Source of the DNA: an uncultured Oscillospiraceae bacterium
GTDB lineage: Bacteria; Bacillota; Clostridia; Oscillospirales; Oscillospiraceae
Direction of reading: 5' to 3'
Length of the DNA: 5,066 bases
Assembly: GCA_947628265.1 (NCBI GenBank)
Contig: CANQZF010000142.1
Coordinates: forward strand, 1-5,066
Shown: piece after piece, positions 1 through 4,708 of the stretch
Layout: the number at the start of each line of letters is the position of its first letter
How positions within the stretch are numbered: position 1 is the stretch's first letter
The notes under the pieces: model-generated
What the model saw: the letters and a program-made list of their open reading frames with translations, nothing else
The model's database searches: none
Told to the model about the DNA's origin: nothing
Translations under genes and position numbers: made by a program

Positions 1-58
1 CCTTTTGGATAAGACCGCCACATCCTCCGGCTTCATGGTGTCCGCCTTATCCAAAAGG
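1..58. repeat. Perfect 13-bp inverted repeat at the window edge
   Basis: Bases 1-13 (CCTTTTGGATAAG) are the exact reverse complement of bases 46-58 (CTTATCCAAAAGG), separated by 32 bases. Both arms lie inside the murD reading frame. There is no T-tract and no reason for a terminator inside this gene. The outer arm begins at the first base of the window and coincides with loss of the MurD consensus, so a fold-back chimera at a contig end is a plausible explanation; a chance coding palindrome is the alternative. Confidence 0.8.
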
Positions 59-513
59 GGTGTTCCGATATTGCCGCCCACATGGACGGTGCGCCCGTCG
101 GCCTTTAAGATCTCGGAGATGACCGTCGTGGTGGTGGTCTTCCCGTCAGAGCCCGTGACGGCGAAAATTTTGCAGGGGCAGACCTCAAAAAACGCCTCCA
201 TCTCGCTGGTAAGGACCGCGCCGGCCTCCACAGCCCTCGCGATCCCCGGCTCATGGGGCATGACGCCGGGCGAGCGGAAAATGACGTCCGCGTCGATGTG
301 GTCAAGATACCCCTCCCCAAAGACGAAGCGGCACCCCCTGGCCTCCAGCTCCGGGACGATCTCCCCCAGCTTCTCCCTGGTGGCGGCGTCATGGGCGGTG
401 ACGTCGATCCCGGCGTCCAGGAGGAGCCTTAATAGGGGCCTGTTGCTGACGCCCACGCCGATAACGGCGATTTTCCGGCCCTGAAGATTTGAAAGATACT
501 CGTTTAAAGTCAT
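1..513 (-). CDS. murD: UDP-N-acetylmuramoyl-L-alanine--D-glutamate ligase MurD, N-terminal part
   Basis: MurD is the cytoplasmic ligase that adds D-glutamate to UDP-MurNAc-L-alanine, using ATP, in peptidoglycan precursor synthesis. The 171 visible residues start at ATG 513-511. They show an N-terminal Rossmann-like domain with the IAVIGVGVSNRPL glycine-rich loop (about residues 15-27), the SPGVMP motif (81-86), the ATP-binding P-loop GSDGKTTTTT (121-130) and GNIGTPLL (147-154). The order and spacing are typical of MurD, and GSDGKT favours MurD over MurC, MurE or MurF. A GAGG at 522-519 lies 5 bases before the ATG. A full MurD is about 450 residues, so the rest lies beyond the left edge. One oddity: after DVAV (residues 164-167) the family normally reads roughly ELSSFQ, but here it reads LSKR, exactly where an inverted repeat begins. 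The last four or five codons may therefore not be genuine. Confidence 0.95.
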   Translation of the reverse strand, partial: MTLNEYLSNLQGRKIAVIGVGVSNRPLLRLLLDAGIDVTAHDAATREKLGEIVPELEARGCRFVFGEGYLDHIDADVIFRSPGVMPHEPGIARAVEAGAVLTSEMEAFFEVCPCKIFAVTGSDGKTTTTTVISEILKADGRTVHVGGNIGTPLLDKADTMKPEDVAVLSKR

Positions 514-541
514 AACTGCCTCACAAAACAAAGGATACTCT

Positions 542-570
542 ATTATACTACATTTATCCTTATTTTGCAA
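542..570 (-). promoter_or_regulatory. Probable sigma-A type promoter of murD
   Basis: Read on the minus strand, TTGCAA (570-565, four of six matches to TTGACA) is followed after exactly 17 bases by a perfect TATAAT (547-542). Transcription would start near 535, about 20 bases before the murD ATG, leaving just enough room for the GAGG ribosome binding site at 522-519. This implies that murD can be transcribed on its own from here. The call rests on consensus match only. Confidence 0.7.
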
Positions 571-614
571 ACACTAATGCATAAACCGCGCCGCCTTACA
601 AATCCTAACCCCAC

Positions 615-621
615 GGGAGGG
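615..621 (+). promoter_or_regulatory. Ribosome binding site fixing the DUF421 start
   Basis: GGGAGGG lies 6 bases before the TTG at 628. The upstream in-frame TTG at 565 and ATG at 577 have no comparable Shine-Dalgarno sequence and would add 17-21 residues that are polar, Pro/Arg-rich and foreign to the family. The TTG at 628 is therefore the preferred start. Confidence 0.8.
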
Positions 622-627
622 ATCGCA

Positions 628-1308
628 TTGGGAGTTAGCTTTGTCAGGACCGTCATCGTCTTTATTTTGTTGATCGGGTCCCTTCGCATCATGGGAAAGC
701 GGCAGCTGGGGGAGCTGGAGCCCCTGGAGCTGGTGGTGGCGGTGCTCATCTCAAACCTCGCCGCCCAGCCGCTCCAGGACACGGGCACGCCCCTCATCTA
801 CGGAATCGTGCCGGTGCTGACGCTGCTGGCGTCGCAGCTGGTGATCTCCGGGGTCTCCGTGAAATATGGGAAATTCCGCAGGCTCCTCTCCGGCAAGCCC
901 AGCATCCTCATCGACAACGGGGTCATCGTCCAATCCGAAATGAAAAAGTGCCGCCTCTCCGTGGACGAGCTCTATGTGGAGTTGCGGATAAACGGCGTCA
1001 CGGACATATCCACCGTCAAGCACGCCATTTTGGAGACGGACGGCACCCTGTCCGTGCTCCCCTACGCCGAGCACGCCCCCCTCACGCCGGAACTTATGCA
1101 TATCGCCGCCCCGGACAACGGCCTACCCGTCTCCGTCATCACCGAGGGGCGGGTGATGAGCGACAATTTAAAGCTCCTGGGGCGGGATGAGAAGTGGCTC
1201 AGGGCCCAGGTGCGCAAGCGCGGGTGCGCGGAAATTCGGGACGTCTACCTCATGACCGTGGACGGCAGCGGTAAGATCTACTTTGCCAAAAAGGAGGGCG
1301 TCCGGTGA
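628..1308 (+). CDS. DUF421 (YetF-like) membrane protein
   Basis: The 226-residue product matches the DUF421/YetF family. Known members have N-terminal membrane helices and a cytoplasmic C-terminal region; their molecular function is poorly defined, although Bacillus homologues have been linked to spore properties. Visible features are a first hydrophobic helix (residues about 4-22), GKRQLGEL (23-30), a second hydrophobic stretch PLELVVAVLISNLAA (32-46), a third (about 57-78), KPSILIDNG (90-98), RLSVDELYVELR followed by ING (109-123), AILETDGTLSVL (133-144) and DEKWL (187-191). The length is normal for the family. The TTG start at 628 is chosen because it follows GGGAGGG at ideal spacing and places the first membrane helix at the N-terminus. 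The stop TGA overlaps the GTG start of the DUF4363 gene by four bases, indicating translational coupling. I cannot assign a biochemical role. Confidence 0.92.
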   Translation: MGVSFVRTVIVFILLIGSLRIMGKRQLGELEPLELVVAVLISNLAAQPLQDTGTPLIYGIVPVLTLLASQLVISGVSVKYGKFRRLLSGKPSILIDNGVIVQSEMKKCRLSVDELYVELRINGVTDISTVKHAILETDGTLSVLPYAEHAPLTPELMHIAAPDNGLPVSVITEGRVMSDNLKLLGRDEKWLRAQVRKRGCAEIRDVYLMTVDGSGKIYFAKKEGVR

Positions 1309-1685
1309 AAAAGGAGTTGTTCGCCCTGGCGCTCCTGGCGGCGATTTTGGCCCTCTCCCTCTGGAACACCCATGAGATCGAGGGCATTTGCGGGGAGCTT
1401 ACGGAGCTTGTGGAGTCGTCGGGGAAGGCCGCCGAGAGCGGCGACTGGGAGACCAGCCGGGAGCGTGTGGAGGAGGCCCTGCGCGTATGGAAGTCCCGGG
1501 AGGGCTACACCCACACCGTCCTGAGGCACACGGACATCGAGACGCTGTCCGACGACTTTTTCGAGCTTCTGGAGCACATCAGCACCCAGGACCCCGGCGC
1601 GGTCCAGAGCGCCGTACGTCTCGTCACGGAGCATTTGAGGGAGATCACGGAGATGGAGAGCTTGAAGCTGGGCAGTATATTTTGA
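1305..1685 (+). CDS. DUF4363 family membrane-anchored protein
   Basis: The 126-residue protein has one N-terminal hydrophobic segment (residues about 5-20, LFALALLAAILALSLW) after a KK pair. This is an uncleaved signal anchor or signal peptide that places the rest outside the membrane. The remainder is charged and probably helical, with the pattern ELTELVESSGKAAESGDW (31-48), an RVEEALRVWKSREGY block (54-68) and TVLRHTDIETL (71-81), which resembles DUF4363. DUF4363 genes are often found directly after DUF421 genes in Clostridia. The GTG start at 1305 is supported by AAGGAGGG (1291-1298) six bases upstream and by the GTGA overlap with the preceding stop. The function is unknown; co-translation suggests it acts with the DUF421 protein. 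Confidence 0.82.
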   Translation: MKKELFALALLAAILALSLWNTHEIEGICGELTELVESSGKAAESGDWETSRERVEEALRVWKSREGYTHTVLRHTDIETLSDDFFELLEHISTQDPGAVQSAVRLVTEHLREITEMESLKLGSIF

Positions 1686-1692
1686 AAACGTG

Positions 1693-1726
1693 AAAAATCG
1701 GCGCGGCCAATTTAAGGCCGCGCCGA
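1693..1726 (-). terminator. Intrinsic terminator of the ABC transporter gene
   Basis: Bases 1698-1708 and 1716-1726 form a perfect 11-bp GC-rich stem with a 7-base loop AATTTAA. On the minus strand the stem is followed by TTTTT (1697-1693). It lies about 10 bases beyond the ABC gene stop codon. On the plus strand the hairpin is followed by A5 instead of T5, so it is a poor intrinsic terminator for the DUF421-DUF4363 transcript, although it could still protect that RNA's 3' end. Confidence 0.88.
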
Positions 1727-1735
1727 AAAATGATA

Positions 1736-3532
1736 TTACGCGTTTTCCCTGTAGCCCTCCGCCTGTTTTTTGAACATCTCGGCGTAGAGGCCGTTTCGCG
1801 CCATCAGCTCCTCGTGGGAGCCGGTCTCCGCCACGCGCCCGCCGTCGATGACCACGATACGGTCCATGTCCCGGACGCTGGAGAGCCTGTGGGCGATGAG
1901 GACGGTGGTGGCGCCCCGGGTGCTTTGGACGATCACCCGGTTCATCTCATACTCCGCGATGGGGTCCAGGGCCGAGGAGGGCTCGTCCAGCATCAGCATC
2001 CCGAAGCGGCAGGTGTAGAGCCTGGCGATAGCGACCTTCTGCGCCTCGCCGCCGGAGAGGACCACGCCTTTTTCGTCAAACTCACGGGTGAGCTCGGTGT
2101 TGAAGTCAGCGCCGTTTTTCTCCAGAACGCCCCGGAGCGCCAGCTTATCCACGATTTGGGACAGCGCCTCCCCGCCGGCCTCGTGGGCAAGGGTGACGTT
2201 CTCCCCGAAGGTCATGGCGTAGACGTTGGTGTCCTGAAAGGCCGCGCCAATGCGCTCCCGGAGCTTGTGGACGTCGTAGTCCCGCACATCCACCCCGTCA
2301 ACGTATATCGCGCCCTCCGTCACGTCGTAAAGGCGCAGGAGGAGCTTCACAAGGGTGGATTTCCCCGCGCCGTTCTCCCCCACCACCGCCAGCCTCTCGC
2401 CGGCCCGGATGGTCAAATTCAGGTGGCGCAGGATGTAGGGCCCGGCGTCGGTGTAGCGGAAGGACACATCCCGGAGCTCCACGGTGAACGGCCCCTCCGG
2501 GGCGTCCAGAGCGGCGTCCATGTCCTCGATTTTTGAGGGCAGGTCGAAAAACTCCCGGACCTTCGCGCCGTAATTGGCCACCTTGTCAAAGCCCTTCACC
2601 ACGTCCAGGATGTCCCAGAGGTCTATATCCAGGGTGTTGGCCGCCATGAAAAGAGTGATGAGCATGGCGGCGTTCTGAATTTCGCCCCTATAAAAGGACA
2701 GGACGATGAGGAGCATGGTGAGAAACTGGGCGGCCACGTTGAAGACCCGCTGGGCCATCTCCAGGGCGATGTAGCGCTTTTGGATGCCGCTCATGACGTC
2801 CACCTTGTCCCTGGCGTACCGGTCGTAGTACTCCCTGGCGCGGCGGGGCAGATGGGTGGAGCGCAGGTCGGAGGCGTAGTCCTTCATGTAGAAGATCCTG
2901 TGGATATAGTCAAGCCTCCGGTTGTGCTTCACCGTCTTCTCGTCCCGCTCCAGGTCCAGCTTGTTGTACTTAAGATGAAAGCAGATCCTGATGGCCCCGT
3001 AGGCCGCCACCACCAACACCACCCAGGGGGACACGGTGGCGATGATGGCCGCCAGGGCCGAGATGGCCACCACTCCCCGCACCAATTCATTCAGCATCTG
3101 GACGGCCTCGCCGGCCTTGTCGGCGTAGTTGTCCATGGCCCACTTGTACTTATCGTAGAACTTGGGGTCGTCGATACAGGCGTAGTCGGTCCTTTCCGCC
3201 TTGTCGTAGACCTGCCGCTTTAAGGCCAGCTTCACCCGCTCGCCCCCCACCGGCTCCACGTAGTCCCAGAGGATGTCGTGGGTGACGTACACAAGGTAGG
3301 CGACCAGGTGGATGGCGGCCATGAGGCCGATGACGTACACGATCCCCCGCCCGTCCTCCAGGGCGTTCACAACGATCTGCGGGAGGTAGACGGAGAGAAT
3401 GTCGCGCAAGGGCCAGATGACGCCGTTGGCGAAGAGCCCGAAGAGCACCACGCCCCTGCCATGCCTCCAGTAGGACCCGATGAGCCATAAGATGCTTTTC
3501 GCGTTTTTATGTAAAGTCTTTATGAAGTTCAA
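1736..3532 (-). CDS. ABC exporter half-transporter, fused permease and ATPase
   Basis: This 598-residue protein combines an N-terminal transmembrane domain (about 1-330) with a C-terminal nucleotide-binding domain (about 350-590), the layout of ABC type I exporters working as dimers. Hydrophobic segments lie near residues 27-50, 63-83, 151-183, 263-280 and 287-301. The ATPase part has an A-loop tyrosine (Y360), Walker A GENGAGKST (385-393), Q-loop Q433, signature LSGGE (492-496), Walker B MLMLDEP (512-518), D-loop SALD (520-523) and switch histidine H548, so it should be active. The segment CIDDPKFYDKYKWAM (119-133) resembles peptide- or lantibiotic-type exporters (NisT-like), but the substrate cannot be deduced. 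The start is TTG 3532-3530 after AAAGGAA, about 10 bases upstream. No partner half-transporter lies in this window, so a homodimer is simplest. Its leader carries a small ORF and a terminator, suggesting induced expression. Confidence 0.93.
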   Translation of the reverse strand: MNFIKTLHKNAKSILWLIGSYWRHGRGVVLFGLFANGVIWPLRDILSVYLPQIVVNALEDGRGIVYVIGLMAAIHLVAYLVYVTHDILWDYVEPVGGERVKLALKRQVYDKAERTDYACIDDPKFYDKYKWAMDNYADKAGEAVQMLNELVRGVVAISALAAIIATVSPWVVLVVAAYGAIRICFHLKYNKLDLERDEKTVKHNRRLDYIHRIFYMKDYASDLRSTHLPRRAREYYDRYARDKVDVMSGIQKRYIALEMAQRVFNVAAQFLTMLLIVLSFYRGEIQNAAMLITLFMAANTLDIDLWDILDVVKGFDKVANYGAKVREFFDLPSKIEDMDAALDAPEGPFTVELRDVSFRYTDAGPYILRHLNLTIRAGERLAVVGENGAGKSTLVKLLLRLYDVTEGAIYVDGVDVRDYDVHKLRERIGAAFQDTNVYAMTFGENVTLAHEAGGEALSQIVDKLALRGVLEKNGADFNTELTREFDEKGVVLSGGEAQKVAIARLYTCRFGMLMLDEPSSALDPIAEYEMNRVIVQSTRGATTVLIAHRLSSVRDMDRIVVIDGGRVAETGSHEELMARNGLYAEMFKKQAEGYRENA

Positions 3533-3557
3533 TGCCGGTCAATTCCTTTCTTTTTTG

Positions 3558-3605
3558 AAAAAAAGATGAGGCGACGACCGGCGTTAGCCTAAATCATCGC
3601 CTCAT
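3558..3605 (-). terminator. Attenuator terminator in the ABC transporter leader
   Basis: On the minus strand, bases 3605-3594 (ATGAGGCGATGA) pair with 3577-3566 (TCGTCGCCTCAT) as a 12-bp stem with one G-U pair. A C and seven Ts (3564-3558) follow. The loop (3593-3578) can hold a small GGC/GCC hairpin. The terminator lies between the promoter and the ABC start codon, so it should stop most transcripts unless it is disrupted. Its 5' arm includes the last codon bases and the stop codon of the leader ORF, so leader translation can affect its folding. Confidence 0.87.
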
Positions 3606-3614
3606 ACAACGATG
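3595..3614 (-). promoter_or_regulatory. Candidate antiterminator hairpin
   Basis: The leader RNA segment CAUCGUU (3614-3608) can pair with GGCGAUG (3601-3595) as five Watson-Crick pairs plus two G-U pairs, with a six-base loop GUAUGA containing the leader stop codon. This pairing uses the 5' arm of the terminator and so excludes the terminator fold. It is weaker than the 12-bp terminator stem, so it would need help, such as a stalled ribosome, to prevail. The pairing is visible in the sequence; the regulatory role is inferred. Confidence 0.45.
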
Positions 3615-3658
3615 TCTTCGCTATGCCGAAAGACTGAATTCCGATTTATAGTGGACAT
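3602..3658 (-). CDS. 18-residue leader peptide upstream of the ABC transporter
   Basis: ATG 3658-3656 opens an 18-codon frame, MSTINRNSVFRHSEDIVV, ending at TGA 3604-3602. It is preceded by AAAGGAGGT six bases upstream, the strongest ribosome binding site in the window, so it is very likely translated. The peptide is too short and polar to be an ordinary protein or membrane segment. There are no runs of one amino acid as in amino-acid biosynthetic attenuators, and no Arg/Lys-X-Arg/Lys macrolide-arrest motif. The frame ends inside the 5' arm of the intrinsic terminator in front of the ABC gene, the position expected of a regulatory leader peptide. I do not recognise the peptide. A short stand-alone gene with its own terminator is the alternative. 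Confidence 0.65.
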   Translation of the reverse strand: MSTINRNSVFRHSEDIVV

Positions 3659-3664
3659 TTTCTT

Positions 3665-3673
3665 ACCTCCTTT
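3665..3673 (-). promoter_or_regulatory. Ideal ribosome binding site of the leader ORF
   Basis: AAAGGAGGT (3673-3665), six bases before ATG 3658, is a near-complete match to the 16S rRNA anti-Shine-Dalgarno sequence. It is the main evidence that the 18-codon frame is translated. It is clearly stronger than the AAAGGAA site of the ABC gene itself. Confidence 0.85.
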
Positions 3674-3740
3674 CAAAATTATTAATGTTTTAAAGTAATT
3701 TTTCGCAAGCTGCCGACCTTCTTTCCGCAACCCAACGTAT

Positions 3741-3769
3741 ATAATTGCACAAACGGCATAAATTGTCAA
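3741..3769 (-). promoter_or_regulatory. Promoter of the leader-ABC transporter transcript
   Basis: On the minus strand a perfect TTGACA (3769-3764) is followed after 17 bases by AATTAT (3746-3741), four of six matches to TATAAT with the key A2 and T6 kept. A TGC immediately before it forms an extended -10 (TGN). Transcription would start near 3734, giving about 75 bases of untranslated RNA before the leader ATG and about 200 before the ABC start codon. No operator palindrome is evident around it. Confidence 0.75.
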
Positions 3770-3770
3770 G

Positions 3771-3806
3771 AAAAAACATCGGAATGACGCAAAATCATTC
3801 CGATGT
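3771..3806 (-). terminator. Intrinsic terminator of rsgA
   Basis: Bases 3776-3787 and 3795-3806 form a perfect 12-bp stem with a 7-base loop (3788-3794). On the minus strand it is followed by TTTTTT (3776-3771, the first T lying in the stem). It begins 11 bases after the rsgA stop codon, and so ends the kinase-rsgA transcript just before the ABC promoter. Confidence 0.93.
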
Positions 3807-3817
3807 ATTAGAAAAAT

Positions 3818-4708
3818 TTAAGATTTTACGGGTTTTCGCTCCCACTCGTTGACGGATTTCAGCTGCTCGTAGAGCCGTGCGTAGCTCTGGTGGCGGGAGG
3901 GCTGAATTTTTCCGGCCTTCACCGCCTCCAGCACCGCGCAGCCGGCCTCCTTCACGTGGGCGCAGCCGGTGAAGCGGCACTGGCCCAGGTAGGGCGCGAA
4001 TTCGTGGAAGGCGTATTGGAGGTCCTCCGGGTCCGTGAGCTCCATGCGCTCTAAGTCGAAGGAAGAAAAGCCCGGCGTGTCGGCGATCATGGCCCCAAAG
4101 GCGGCGCGGTAAATTTCCACGTGTCTCGTGGTGTGGCGGCCCCGGCCAAGCTTCTGGCTGACCTCCCCCACCGGGATGGCGGCGGAGCGGTCCAGGGCGT
4201 TGAGGACGCTGGATTTTCCAACGCCGGAGTTGCCGGTAAAGACACTGAGCTTGCCCGCGAGGGCCCGGGCCAACTCCTCTATCCCCTCCCCTGTGAGGGC
4301 GCTTACGCGGAAAACCCGAAAGCCGGAGGAGGAGTAGATTTTATAGAGCTCGTCGGCGCTGTCGAGGTCGCACTTATTGAGGACCACCAGCGCCTCCGCC
4401 CCGGCGTGCTCCGCAATGGCGGCCATCCGGTCGATGAGGAACGGCTCCGTCACCGGGATGACGTTGGCGGCGATGATCGCCATCTGGTCGATATTGGCCA
4501 CCGGCGGACGGGTGAAGGCGTTTTTCCGCTCCAGAACGGCGTCCACGATGCCCTCGTCCCCGCTCAAGGTGACGGAGACCATGTCCCCCACTAAAGGGGT
4601 CAGCTTATCGTAGCGGAACCGCCCCCGGGCCCTGCACCGCACGACGCTGCCGCCCAGGTCCACGTAGTAAAAGCCGCTGAGGGCCTTGAGGATCCTGCCG
4701 TCAGCCAT
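3818..4708 (-). CDS. rsgA: Small ribosomal subunit biogenesis GTPase RsgA
   Basis: RsgA (YjeQ, CpgA in Bacillus) is a circularly permuted GTPase that binds the 30S subunit late in assembly and helps the decoding centre mature. The 296-residue product has an N-terminal OB-fold region (about 1-65), then GTPase motifs in permuted order: G4 NKCD (111-114), G5 SAL (136-138), G1 P-loop GNSGVGKS (159-166), the G2 region GRGRHTTRH (188-196) and G3 DTPG (210-213). A C-terminal zinc-binding region follows with Cys244, Cys249, His251 and Cys257. All expected motifs are present and the length is normal. The ATG at 4708-4706 overlaps the end of the upstream PASTA-domain gene by eight bases; a GAGGGG about 10 bases upstream may serve as ribosome binding site, and coupling is likely. 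No rpe or thiN follows, unlike the B. subtilis order; a terminator follows directly. Confidence 0.97.
   Translation of the reverse strand: MADGRILKALSGFYYVDLGGSVVRCRARGRFRYDKLTPLVGDMVSVTLSGDEGIVDAVLERKNAFTRPPVANIDQMAIIAANVIPVTEPFLIDRMAAIAEHAGAEALVVLNKCDLDSADELYKIYSSSGFRVFRVSALTGEGIEELARALAGKLSVFTGNSGVGKSSVLNALDRSAAIPVGEVSQKLGRGRHTTRHVEIYRAAFGAMIADTPGFSSFDLERMELTDPEDLQYAFHEFAPYLGQCRFTGCAHVKEAGCAVLEAVKAGKIQPSRHQSYARLYEQLKSVNEWERKPVKS

Noticed and set aside
5..484. Plus-strand open frame of 159 codons
   Set aside because: It is antisense to murD, which carries recognisable catalytic motifs across the same bases.
565..627. Longer DUF421 start at TTG 565 or ATG 577
   Set aside because: Neither has a ribosome binding site, the added residues are not family-like, TTG 565 coincides with the -35 box of the divergent murD promoter, and TTG 628 has GGGAGGG at ideal spacing.
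1698..1726. Bidirectional terminator between the convergent genes
   Set aside because: The stem is symmetric, but on the plus strand it is followed by As instead of Ts, so only minus-strand intrinsic termination is supported.
1730..2536. Long plus-strand open frame of 268 codons
   Set aside because: It lies opposite the ATPase part of the ABC gene, starts inside the terminator region without a ribosome binding site, and has the His/Gly/Val-rich composition of an antisense shadow in GC-rich DNA.
2780..3223. Plus-strand open frame of 147 codons
   Set aside because: It is antisense to the ABC transmembrane domain, has shadow-type composition (Val/His/Gly/Asp-rich) and resembles no family I recognise.
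3566..3592. Eight-codon plus-strand ORF in the ABC leader region
   Set aside because: It has no Shine-Dalgarno sequence, lies within the terminator hairpin and runs opposite to the supported promoter.
3665..3734. Riboswitch in the leader 5' untranslated region
   Set aside because: The roughly 75 bases before the leader ATG are AU-rich with only weak hairpins and no riboswitch core that I recognise; the translated ORF explains the leader better.
4121..4594. Plus-strand open frame of 157 codons
   Set aside because: It is antisense to rsgA, whose motifs are fully conserved, and there is no independent coding evidence.
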